A stretch of DNA of 64,000 bases from Linepithema humile. Its lineage: Eukaryota; Arthropoda; Insecta; Hymenoptera; Formicidae. The notes below the pieces were generated by a model. It saw only the letters and a list, made by a program, of their open reading frames with translations. It was not told where the DNA came from and made no database searches. Where the stretch lies: contig NC_090135.1 of assembly GCF_040581485.1 (NCBI RefSeq), forward strand, positions 5,449,001-5,513,000, read 5' to 3'. This document shows positions 20,774-33,200 of this stretch, in pieces. Within the stretch, counting starts at the first letter, position 1. Each line of letters begins with the position of its first letter. The translations under genes were made by a program, and so were the position numbers.

Positions 20774-23669
20774 CTATATCTTCTGTCTCTCTGTTACACC
20801 TTCAAATGTTAAGCTGTATTCCCCTTCCAGTAGTATAAGTTCTATGGTTAAAAGAGTAAGGCTGGTATTACTCTCTATCCAAGACCTTGTTTTATAAAAA
20901 GTCAAAATGCGAAGTTTTATATACTTCATTGCTATTACTTTAATTATTTGAATTTCATGCAAATCTTCACTTCCCGTATTATCAAGAAGAGGATGTTCAG
21001 GTATAAATAATTGTTTTATTTTAGGCAATAATAATTGCATGACTCTGATTACAATATTTTGTTTAAAAGAATTATTCTGTATGTGACCTGAAGCTAATTC
21101 TATTTTGAAAGCTTTTTCTGTAGTTTGAACAATTTGAAACGCTACATTTGACGGATAATAAAGTTTTCCTCGATTAACAAAAGAAGTGAATGAATTGTAT
21201 TTATTGATATTAATTGCATAAGTATGAAATGTATTACATCTTTCCATATTTCTTTCTATTAAAATATTTATGCAATGATGGCAATGTATTTCAGTAAGAA
21301 GTGTACGAATAATAGAACCCGTTATATAATATAAAATATTTTGTTGAAGAAACGATAAATTTACATTATCTATTAAATTTGATAGGGCTTGCAATTCTTC
21401 TTCATTTATATTTATACAGTTATCATCATGTATTGTACGTTTTGGCGTTCGAAATTTTAAAATAGAGGGTACTTCGTAATTGTCACTTAAACAATTTGCA
21501 TTAAAACTAGCACGTACAGAATTACGAAACAAAAGTTGCCGTAAAGCCCATTTAAACTGTAATGCATTAGGATTATCATTCCATCCACCACGTCCTCTTA
21601 TGCATGAAAAAAATAATTCTAAATGATCTTGAGAACACTTATATGCTAAAAAATATCGTAAAGCGTTTACTTCTTTGTACAATAGATCGTGTGCTAAATT
21701 GTAAAAACTTTGACAATTTATAACAAATCCTAGTGCAAAAGTACTTCGAGAATGGACAAAAATATTAATGTCATTTATTTTTAAACTCGAAATGTATGTG
21801 ATGCTATCATCAAAAAATTGTTTGACTAATTTTAAGTTGTTAATCGTCATAGGTGACTTAAAACCTGTACCAAAACCGTTTCTTGTATTTATCGTGTCAA
21901 ATAATCTATCAATGATACGAATAAATTCTGTTGTTGCTTCACTATTTATAAAGTTTTTATCTCCACTTGTTCTAAGAAAATCTATTGCATCAGCAACACC
22001 ACTACTTAATACCTGTGCTGTCAAAAGTACATTCATTTTCTTATTTGAAAAATTAACGTGATTATAACTTAATTTGTTAGCAAGTTTTAAATCTGCTTCT
22101 TCTTGAATTGTATGCAGTTTTTTTATATAACTGAATGAGATTAAGCCAGCTTTAGATGAAATATTTGTTTCTGCTAAGGCATTACGTGCTAATTTAACCA
22201 TGTGACATGGATCCATTATACAATAAACATTTGACTTATTTTGTGGATGTTTAAAAAAGGTTTTTATATTGTCAGTAGATAGATTACATCCAAGTAATTT
22301 AAACGTTGAAAGGTTTGTTTTTGTTCCATCACATGTTAATGAACGTACTATTACGCCTACTTCATATAATTTTTCAATTGCACATTTTATTAGTTGTGCT
22401 TGCATATTTGCATTTATTTTGTTAATAAAAAAATGCAATTGGGCATTTAAACTTATTTGTATATGAAACTATTTGAAAAACTAATACTTCTGTAGCTAAA
22501 TCTTGAGAATCAATATTTAAGATATCACCATAATCAACATAGCCTCTGTTTTTATCGGTTTTTATATCATGTATAATTTGAGTACGAATTGCCATTGAGT
22601 CAAATATTAAAGCTACATCTTTCAAAAATTGCTTTTGTGGTATTTCTGTTTCTAAATATTTAAAAATTTCCGAAAGAAAACCTACTTCACAATTATAATT
22701 TCCAAGCCATTTTCGTAACATCGACGGATGTGGTAAACACAATGTTTCTCGAAGCGTGTCATATCCTTTAGGACTATAAAAATATAGTGTTAATGCAAAT
22801 TGTTTCATTTCTTGCGTGTATCGTCTTTGCGTTGAAACAACATTATTATTATGATATTCATTTAAAATAATTTGTAACTTAGAATCACTAAAATTATTCA
22901 GTAATATTTTTTCCAGATCTGTGTTTGTGTCATGATTCGTTTTAAACGTTTCAACAATGTTCCGTGTTGTTTTAATAATTTTTTCTCGACGATGTAAACG
23001 TTTTTGTAAAATGTGTATTTTTTTCAATAATTCACCTTCTCTTCGCTCTTGTTCTGTTGCCGTCTTTATTACATTAGAATTAAGCATGCAAATATCCATT
23101 TGTTCATCCACTTGTTTATCTAATATTTTTTTAGTTGTTTTTCTCTACCAAAATCAAATAAATATTTTATACACACACGCACATATTAAAAATATTAAGA
23201 TATATATTTAAAGCTATCACACACATCTGTACGTAATGTTACAAATGCCTTAAAGCGTTCTTTCACTGCTTTTCTATTTATTGAAAAGAAAGAGAAAAAA
23301 CACATTTCAAAGCATTTGTAACATAAAATAAACTCCAGTCTCTTTGGATAAACTATAGTGTGTATATTCTCAATATTGTTCATTTCTCAGTGACATCAAA
23401 TGTAGCAGTCTATTGTGAGATGCAATGAATGACAAATTAACTTTAATGACAAATATATTTACTTTTATGCTTCTAATTATATTACCAACTTACAATATGT
23501 ACAAGTATAAAAGCGTAACTAAATATATATAATATACATAAAATTGTGTATATATCAATATTCAGATAATTGAAACAATCGCTGAATTGAGTCGTAGATA
23601 CATCCCGATTAATCAGATTCAAATATATATATATACACAATCGATTTCAATTATATACACACATTGATT

Positions 23670-23739
<70 letters not shown>

Positions 23740-24315
23740 GTATTTTATAATAAGAATCCAGACAGAATGCATGTCTAAAATTGGAAGAAGATCCTAGAGA
23801 TCCTGAAAATGTGTCTGTTATAGACAGTATCTGGGAAAAAATTTATTTTTACAATAGTAAATTAAAATATTTTCAATAAACCATACCTCAATATTCTCTT
23901 TATCTGCATCATTGCTAGATGTTATATAAAAAATTGACGGACTTGCATCTTTGAATAATACATTTTTTGCTGTTCGTAATACATAGGAATCATGTGAAAA
24001 ATGCTTGCTACATATATATGTGTGCTGTTTTAGGGGCAAGTCCAACAAATCTTTTGGTATAGACATTATCCATTTTTTATATTTTTTATTATCTTTCATA
24101 GGAAAGCTGAAAAATATTTATTAAATACTATAAAATGTACATACACAGCACATGCACACACGCACATAATTATACATATATATCTATATATATTTATACA
24201 TTATAAAATATAAATAATATATTTATCAATTTTAATTTTAATACCTGTGAAAAGAAAATTCCATATTGCTATCGCTGCTGTTTAAACAATTTTTTAGGCC
24301 ACAAATTTTTCCCAT
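20774..24315 (-). pseudogene. P-like transposase B, frameshifted and C-terminally chimeric
   Basis: Minus-strand exons mirror copy A: 24245-24315, 23887-24106, then 23144 downward. Translations are identical to A up to the end of homology, and the same seven-base homopolymer frameshift occurs at about 22424-22430. At 20892 the frame leaves P-like sequence and reads through the 45-bp junction and the end of P-like C, adding about 40 unrelated residues before a stop at 20774. THAP and RNase-H-like motifs are as in copy A. It cannot make a normal transposase. Confidence 0.85.
20847..20891. other. 45-bp junction between P-like C and truncated P-like B
   Basis: Sequence with no counterpart in P-like A or elsewhere in the window. 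It joins the terminal repeat of C to the point where homology with P-like A resumes (20892). It is the inner breakpoint of the right palindrome arm. Confidence 0.7.
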
Positions 24316-24517
24316 GCTTGACAGATAAATAACAAATTGTCCTATATGTATATAAATGGTATATATGTATGCGCAAGGCGAATGTTTTCAGCTAAGAGAG
24401 TAGACGAGATAGAAAGAGAAATCCGGTACCAAGTCGCCGCCTTGTCTGACCGTTTTGTCGAATGGAGGGGGTAGTCTGTGCTCCTTCCAGTATGGTATAT
24501 AGTTCAATGGTTTTGCG
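20892..24517 (-). mobile_element. P-like transposon B, truncated inverted copy of A
   Basis: Mirror of 7076-10701. The 5-prime terminus with TIR (ending at 24509) and the left flank GTTTTGCG are intact. The 3-prime end of the element, including the other TIR, is absent: homology stops at 20892. Confidence 0.92.
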
Positions 24518-25682
24518 CAATACATAACCTCTAAAAGTATTTTTTTTAGAATTTGAGCCTGTCAAAAATTAATTGTTTCCTAATTCCTGAACTAGCAATG
24601 GATATAAATATATAATATGGCGCTACAATTATATAATAAGTGATTAAAAGATAAAAAATAAATCGATATAAATCAGAAATCGATATAAATCGATATTTTC
24701 TAATATATAATGTTGAACTGGGATTCTTAACATCTTGAAGATAATTTTACTTAAAGATAGTTTGACACAGCTACACACGCAATTTAACATCAAATCTCTT
24801 CAACACACTCTCTTATAGCGTTTTCGATTATACAGGATTTGAACGACCCAAGATTGGTTAATGACGTCATTGCAACCTCTCCACCAATGAAAGACTTGCA
24901 TTTATAGTAAAATAGTGATTGATCAACCCTAGATCGTTCAAACCCCGTTTATTCGAAAACGCTATTAAAGACAACGTGTAGACGGGGCATAAGATTTTTC
25001 GATAGTCGCTCGACAGACAGCGCCAGCAATTGGCTGTCAGCGATACATCGATGTATCGCTACTCGAGCGATATGATTAATCGTTACTTCCGTACGAAGCC
25101 GGATGCGACGAAAGTGCCAGAACATGCTCGAACATAAATCCGGCTTTCTTTTCGAAGCGACATGTAAAACGGCATTCTGTTCGGAGCCGGCGTTAGGGTC
25201 AGTCGAAGTAGAGTCGTCAGTGAATTAAATCTAATCTCGCGAGCGGTTAACTTGCAATAATTGTATTCTACATCGGGTAATAAAGACCATTTATCATACT
25301 GTTAATAAAGAGATTTATTCGTATTCTTGACATACATTTACTACAGTCGGAGTTACACCAATCGGAGCACGTGGTTTAATTCAAACGAGTGACGGACATT
25401 TTGCTACAGTGCACGCGGTGTTCTAAGCGTTAAATTATAGTCGGAACTAGATTTACATTTGTCCAGTCGTTTTATCGTTTGTCGAGTAACTTTTAATACT
25501 ATCTACACGCTTGGACTTAGTACGATAGTATATAAGCTATCGGCAGTACACGTTGTCTCATCAAAAAGTTATGCAAAAATGAATAGACAGAAGGTATTAA
25601 TAATGTTTGACGATATTTTTAACTGGCAAAATTAATGTGATTTATAAATATATTTTGTTAAATTTTTTGTTGTAATTTTGAA

Positions 25683-25713
<31 letters not shown>

Positions 25714-26530
25714 TTTTATTACAGAAACATGGCTGACAAAAAATTATCTGTTTCTCCATTTTTTAACACAGTTTTTATGAGTCACGGGTAAACTTCCAAA
25801 AAGCTATCACCTCCGATTTGGCTGATATTCAGCCTAAATACTTATTTTATCTAGTAAATAATATTCCCAAATGGATTTTTGGCGCAAATGCTCCCTCCGC
25901 CTCCAGCCCCCTTCAAAGGTAAAACTATTTTTGTTAATTTTTCCAGAAAGTGTTCATTGTACGGATAAAGTTGTTAAACAAAAAATGAAGCTCATAAAAA
26001 GCTCTACAAATAAGGTCGTATATATATTTTACCTAACACCAATATTTTAGTCGTTGTTATCAAAAAACTTGTAAAAGCCACCGTAGGAGGGGCGGTACCC
26101 ATTGCATTCACGCGTGCACTTTACAATGCGAAACGAGGATCCACATGGGTTTACTTTCTACGCAAAGCGAGATTCAATGCAGACCCTATGTGTATAGTGT
26201 TTTGATGATGGAGCCCCCCGCAGAGGGATGGAACACACTGCCTCCACGCATACACTTTCCACGCGAAACGAGGTTCTACATGGGTTTACGAATTTCTACG
26301 CAAAGCGAGATTTAATTCAAACCCTATGCGTATAGTTTTTTGATAGTGGAGCTCCGCGCAGGGAGACGGAACACACTGCCTCCAGATTTTTGATAATAAC
26401 GGCTAAAATATTGGAGTTAGGTAAAATATGTATATCACAAAAATTCATAAATGATAAGGTCTGGCTAAGTTCCAAAAAAGACACTCCAATATGTTTATAT
26501 TTTAATAATTATCTAAATTTTTAATATATT
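24518..26530. other. Right-arm mirror of 5061-7075, no gene
   Basis: Holds the mirror copies of the host element of P-like A, a GT microsatellite at about 25683-25708, the repeat end at 25785-26015 and the two-module element at about 26020-26430. No supported ORF. At 26434-26525 lies a 90-bp block that recurs inverted at 28973-29063. Confidence 0.5.
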
Positions 26531-27178
26531 ACCAACATGAAAAGTAACTGATATATTATTCAAGGTGCAAATTCAAAATAAACATATATGAAATATACAT
26601 AAAATGTATAAATAAAACGGATCAAAATTTGATTCTAGAAAGTAAGTAATATATTATTCTTAGTGCACATATAAAATTTTAAAAAATTTAATTAAAATAA
26701 CAAAATATTTATTAAAAAATACAAAAAAATTTGGCGCTGCCACACTGAACAACATGTTAACTTACATAATGTCAATTAATTACATTATGTCAATTAATCA
26801 TGCTAATTATTGCATTATTACTAATTTTCATTGTTTCATAATACTTTGACGTGTAAAGAGTGGTGGAGGGGTGGATGGGCCCCACGACGGGGGGAAGGGG
26901 GAAATGGCACGAAGGGCTGCGCTGGGAAGAGGAGGGGAGGGTTCGAAGGGGATGGGCGAAGCCCGTTGGCAGCGCCAAGTTTTTTTGTATTTTTAAATAA
27001 ATATTTTGTTATTTTAATTAAATTTTTAAAAATTTTATATATGCACTAAGAATAATATATCACTTATTTTCTAGAATCAAATTTTGATCAGTTTTATTTA
27101 TACATTTTATGTATATTTCATATATGTTTATTTTGAATTTGCACCTTGAATAATATATCAGTTACTTTTCATGTTGGT
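26531..27178. mobile_element. Palindromic MITE Z, right-arm copy
   Basis: Mirror of 4413-5060 with the same ends and core. It seems to have inserted between a 90-bp block (26434-26525) and MITE W, because on the far side of W that block follows directly. Confidence 0.7.
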
Positions 27179-27184
27179 GATATA

Positions 27185-27426
27185 CAGGGTGATTCAGAAC
27201 AACCCAGGTGTCCTTGCACAGACGTATTCCTGAGTTAATTCTGAGACGATTTTTCCTTTACAAAAATTTTGTCCGCGGCTTATTTTTCAAGTTATAAAAG
27301 AAAAGTTATCAAATCACGGGACGAATACAGAAGATAAGCAGGAGCGGCGCAACTGGGCGCAACTCCATTCGACACGGATGATTACAGGACGCACGTTGCG
27401 ATCAAACACACGTGATGAAACACGCG

Positions 27427-27476
<50 letters not shown>

Positions 27477-28968
27477 CTCTCTCTCGCTTTCTTTCTCTCT
27501 CTCGCTCGCTTACTTACTTTTACAAATTCGACGTCTTCATTCTGTTTGACGGATGAATAATTTTACCGGGGATAAGCAATAAAAATTTACACAGCACTTG
27601 ACATGCAACAAATCCATACCGAGATTTATAAGACATACATTTTTTTTTCGTATCACGTATCGAATTTACTCACGTAAATGAATGATTTATAAATCGATTC
27701 ATTACTATTAATCACTGCCGAATAATCATATACCGCTTACTTTTATTAAGAAAAAAGTACACACTACATGCAATTACAGTAATCAATACTTTTACAGATT
27801 TACACACACTCACACACGAATCTATCGGTTTGTTATTACTACCGATTAATTATTCGGTGACTAAAAATTATTCGAAGGATACGCCTAACGTTTACACAAC
27901 GCACGTAGCTCGATGCGGAGACAGTACTCGATGTAAACAATGAACCAGATTATGTTTTTATTGAAAAGTATTGTTACGCCTGTGCTTTTCGCCGCTGATG
28001 CTGTGTGTTACAGCTGACGGACCGATCGATAATATCGATCGGTCACTATAAGTTCAAGCCGTATGGCATTTGTAAATAAACAAGTTGTTGCTAAGAGAAT
28101 GTAAACAATCGATATTATCGATCGGTCCGTCAGCTGTAACACACAGCATCAGCGGCGAAAAGCACAGGCGTAACAATACTTTTCAATAAAAACATAATCT
28201 GGTTCATTGTTTACATCGAGTACTGTCTTCGCATCGAGCTACGTGCGTTGTGTAAACGTTAGGCGTATCCTTCGAATAATTTTTAGTCACCGAATAATTA
28301 ATCGGTAGTAATAACAAACCGATAGATTCGTGTGTGAGTGTGTGTAAATCTGTAAAAGTATTGATTACTGTAATTGCATGTAGTGTGTACTTTTTTCTTA
28401 ATAAAAGTAAGCGGTATATGATTATTCGGCAGTGATTAATAGTAATGAATCGATTTATAAATCATTCATTTACGTGAGTAAATTCGATACGTGATACGAA
28501 AAAAAAATGTATGTCTTATAAATCTCGGTATGGATTTGTTGCATGTCAAGTGCTGTGTAAATTTTTATTGCTTATCCCCGGTAAAATTATTCATCCGTCA
28601 AACAGAATGAAGACGTCGAATTTGTAAAAGTAAGTGAGCGAGCGAGAGAGAGAAAGAGAGCGAGAGAGAGTTGTGTGTGTGTGTGTGCGCGCGCGCGTGT
28701 GTGTGTGTGTGTGTGTGTGTGTGGCGCGTGTTTCATCACGTGTGTTTGATCGCAACGTGCGTCCCGTAATCACCCGTGTCGAATAAAGTTGCGCCCAGTT
28801 GCGCCGCTCCTGCCTATCTTCTGTATTCGTCCCGTGATTTGATAACTTTTTTCTTTTATAACTTGAAAAATAAGCCGCGGACAAAATTTTTGTAAAGGAA
28901 AAATCGTCTCAGAATTAACTCAGGAATACGTTTGTGCAAGGACACCTGGGTTGTTCTGAATCACCCTG
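27185..28968. mobile_element. 1.78-kb near-perfect palindromic MITE W
   Basis: Starts CAGGGTGATTCAGAACAACC and ends with the complement. Arms of about 860 bp meet around a spacer of about 60 bp near 28075. Each arm carries a CA/GT microsatellite followed by a CT-rich tract and a GATCGATAATATCGATC block near the centre. Flanks are TA-rich. No coding capacity beyond microsatellite-driven ORFs. A cut end of this element survives at 4262-4406. Confidence 0.85.
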
Positions 28969-30223
28969 TATTAAAAATTTAGATAATTATTAAAATATAA
29001 ACATATTGGAGTGTCTTTTTTGGAACTTGGCCAGACCTTATCATTTATGAATTTTTGTGATATATCACCTACTTTGTAGAGCATTGAAATTATTTTTCAA
29101 TTATTTTTGCACATTTCGGATGTAACATTTATATTAAGTCAGTTATACAGGATGATTCAAAATAACCTGATGTCCTTGCAATGCCATATTCTTGAGTGAA
29201 TTCTGAGATGATTTTTCTTTTTACAAAATTTTGTTCGAAGCTTAGTTTTCGAGTTATAATTGAAAATAATTTGCTACTTACGAGTCCGATACAACGGACA
29301 GGCAGGGACGGTGCAATGCGTCATGAGACGATAGTAAACACTTGACAGTCTCATTATACGTTGCGCGTCCTTGCCTGCCCGTTGTACCGAACTCGTAAGT
29401 TGCTACCTATTTTCAATTATAACTCGAAAATTAAGCTTTGGACAAAATTTTGTAAAAGGAAAAATCGTCTCAGAATTTGCTCAAGAATATGGCATTGCAA
29501 GGATATCAGGTTATTTTGAATCACCCTGTATATTAACTGATTTATTTTATATTCTAACACAAGTTTTTTGTTTCATATCACACTTACATTCTGTGAAACA
29601 GATGTTTTATTTCGAATATTCAAACTAAACTATTTTTTGTTGTAACATTTCTTTGTTTTTATTGCTCCATTGATATCAGCCATGGATAGCTGATATGAAA
29701 TATCTTTGGTTTGATATCACAATTTCGTTAAAATTTTTACAAAATATGCGAACTAAAACTATGATATCAAATCAAAGACATGTTAAACATAAAATAATAT
29801 AGTTAAAACATTCAAAATGACAGTTACTATGTTTCATATAACGTAATTGTGATATCAAACGCAAGACTTATGTAATTAGTTATTTTCTAATATTACCAAT
29901 AAAACATCTATTTCACAGAACATAAGTGTAATATGAAACAAAATACTTGTGTTATAATGTGAAATATTTTGGTTAATATGTAATTAAGTTAATATAAAAA
30001 TGTATAAAAATGTACAGAATTAATTATGTGACAAAATTTAAATTATTTTTCAATTATTTTTATATATTTTGGATGTAACATTTATAGTAACTTAATTACA
30101 TATTAACTAAATTATTTTACATTATAAGTTTTGCGACTGGATCGACGTCGACGTCGATGAGAGGTTCTTCGTTCATTAATACCAATAAAATTTTATTACA
30201 TTGCATTTTATTTGTTAATAAAA
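28969..30223. other. MITE X copy and AT-rich sequence, no gene
   Basis: 28973-29063 is an inverted copy of 26434-26525. 29148-29528 is a complete MITE X (381 bp, ends CAGGATGATTC / ACCCTG, TA-rich flanks). 29529-30223 is AT-rich with several ATGAAACA-like inverted motifs around TGATATCA but no domain-bearing ORF. Confidence 0.55.
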
Positions 30224-30295
30224 CAGCGCTCGGAATTAGTTACACATTTCGGGCCGATTCCCGAAACGATGCCTCCTGTTCCCCCACTACCGCCC

Positions 30296-33200
30296 CACAG
30301 TGGAGCGAAACATATAAATTCTCGGACATAACAATGATACATTTTTTGTTTTATTGTTTTATATGTTTACTTTATTTTATTAGTATTTTAACTTAAGATT
30401 TTGACATAATATGATAAAATACTTTTGTTTTCTAATTTTGAGCTTAACAGATATATAAAAAACAATCGGCGATAATCTAATGAGCATAATTATAAAATAT
30501 TTTATTGTTTGCATTTGGCATTACCCAGAATTAACAACGTAGTAGGAGCTAGTTCCACTTCATGTTTTTTTTTGTTAATTATGTTTTATAATTTTTTTGT
30601 ATTTTGTCTTTATATTTTTTTCATCTTTATTATTTTTTTTGAATTTTTTTATCTTATTTGTTTTTATTTAATTACAAAAATAATTTATATATACTCACAG
30701 ATTAGAACAAAATTATTAATTCAAAGTTCAAAGTTCAGTTTCAGACTCAGAATTTTCTGTATTATTATAACAATCTTCTTCATTTTCTAAATTTTGTCTT
30801 CTTTGAAAAAATAATTTTTGTACTTCTGGAAATATTTTTTGTTCTTTTGATTTTTTGAAATCGGGTTTTAGGCTACCTATAATTGGATCAGATGATATTA
30901 ATAAATGATGCAATAAATCTTTATTTGTTGCTTTCCTACTGATTTTTCTAGTGTTTTCAAGGCGATATTTCCTAAACTGTTTATGTTTAGCTTCAATAAC
31001 TTCTTCGGAGAGTTGTCCTATTGGTATAATCGCATATTTAATAATTTCTGCACCATGGAATAGAATCTTATGGACAGTAGTTGGCACATAGTACCATCCG
31101 TATTTATCAATAACAAGTTTTGCTAAATTCTTGACATAATGATCGAATTTTTGTGGATTAATTTGTCGACCTGATGCGATAGCTTGCAAAACGTCCGCGA
31201 ATTTTTGTATTATTTGTTCGCCCAATCCGGTAATCTCTGCTGTTACTGAAGGCTTTTCAAAAAATTTCCTAGCAGTATTGCCATCGTTAGTGCTACCGAC
31301 ACCCTGCTTGATTACATCGATTAATAATCCTAATTTCTGTCTAAATTCTCCTTGAATTTTCTTCTTACGTTCTTCTTTACGAAGTTTCTCCTGCAAATCT
31401 CGGATTGACCATTTTTTTATTTCGAGATTATAAGAAACGTGTAACAAAAATTCCATACATCTAATCCATCCGTGAAGACTTGACAATCCAAATTTGTAGT
31501 GCTCTACGTTAACATTCTTTTTACAAATGAGATCAAAATTATTCATGTCCTTAGGTTTTGCACCACATATGAAACATTTCATGGATGAAAATTCCGTTAA
31601 TGATGAACAAACTTTTCCATCCACCATGATGAGTAACAGTTGATGTTCCACCGAAACATTGTTCTTGTAATGTATTGGAATTAAAGCTTTTATTTCGGTT
31701 GACATTCTTTGATTTTCTTTACGAATGATTTCATCATTCTCTCTTATAAATTCGAACTTGACTGGTCGACAATATTTAATAGAAGAAGGTTTCAAATTTT
31801 TCCAAATAATAGTTGAACCATCGACCAATTTCAGAGGGACTAAGCACGTTGTGAAAATTGAATCATCTCTTGGTTTGTCGCAATCATTTGGCAGATCTGC
31901 AAATGCTTGTTTGTAAAGGCTTTGACAGCTCGCTCCGTCAACAAATCCTCATTAATTTCAACTTCCGAATTTTAGAATACGTTTCAATATTACATGTTTT
32001 AAGTAATCTATGTGTAGTCAGATCGAGGAGAGATTGTAACTTTATTGATGCAAAAGTATCTGAAAGTGTAATTGCTTCTTTTTGGGGATAACAGTCTTTT
32101 TTTGCCAATTGAATTTGATAATACGAAGGATACAAATTAATGCTTTCTTCAATAGACATTTTTCGTAGCTTTTCATATTTCGATTTCGATAATCCTAAAT
32201 TCAACATTAATGCTAAAGATTTTTCTTTGGAGTACATTTTTACTTCAAGTCTTTGACTTTCACAGAAAGTTCTAAATCTTGATGTTTGTTCGGGATGTTC
32301 AATAAGAAAAGATAAAATTGCTGCACCATCTACATTACCTGAAGTTTGCATCTTCAGTTTTAAAACGAATGCTAGTTCATCTAATGTTTTCAGCTCTCAA
32401 TAATTCGGTACGCCTTCTTTTTGTCTATCTGATAAATTCGAAAATGATTTTCGTTTAGATGAAGAAACATCTTGTCCTTGTTTTATATTTACTGATGTTG
32501 AAGGCTCTGGTTGGAATGGCTCTGTCTCTGTCGAAATTATAATCAAAGCTTCTTCTGGAAATCGAAATGTTGTTTGCAACCATGATTCGTTTTGTTTTAA
32601 AAAGTCTGCATATATGCGATTCGATTTACACCATCGTTCATATAAGTGAAATGAAAATTTTCTTAATGGCTTAGTTAAATGTTTTTCAGCATTTGAAACA
32701 AAATTAAATTCCTTTTTAACTAATATATATTTCAAAAGAGTTCTATAGTCTTTTAAATTTTCACCATGAGCTCGCAGAATGGAAAATAATTCAGAATACT
32801 CGATAGAATTCATTATAATATTATAAGAAAGGAAACAAGAGCAGTAAATAAAATATCGTGAGAAATAAATCGGCGAGAAGAAATCAGTTAGAGATGAAAA
32901 TAAAAGAGGAACTTCTATGCACACAAGAATTATAACGTTATAGCGCGTAGTCTTCTAATGCGCGTCCATCACGTATCACAGTGAACAAACTAATTAACTG
33001 CCGAATAGCCCAACAATAATTCTATGAAAAAACAAAAGACAATATATGGACGAGGTGAATAAAAGACTGCGTGCTATGAACGTGCGATAAACAAGAATAG
33101 AGTTATTAACATGTGACGTTAAATAAAGTTACTAATACGTGCATATTAAGATATAAATAAATAATGTGCAAATAATGGATAGAAAATTGGATAGGATTGT

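Larger units (their letters stand above)
16345..20846 (-). mobile_element. P-element-like transposon C, apparently complete
   Basis: 4502 bp. Inverted termini start CATAGAACTTATACTACTGG and match for about 30 bp with one mismatch. The element carries one transposase gene on the minus strand. The neighbouring 8 bp differ on the two sides (GACACGCT left, GTTAAAAG right), so no TSD is visible. That suggests one flank was lost or rearranged after insertion. The right end sits 45 bp from where P-like B is cut, at the inner boundary of the giant palindrome. The family differs from P-like A/B in TIR and protein. Confidence 0.88.

Noticed and set aside
27378..28884. ORFs of 60-97 codons with Thr-His repeats
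   Set aside because: They come from CA/GT microsatellites in palindromic MITE W and have no codon structure independent of the repeat.
30130..30160. GACGTCGACGTCGAT stretch as an exon coding an acidic start of the Max-like gene
   Set aside because: The frame giving Asp/Val repeats is on the minus strand, opposite to the Max-like gene, and closes quickly.
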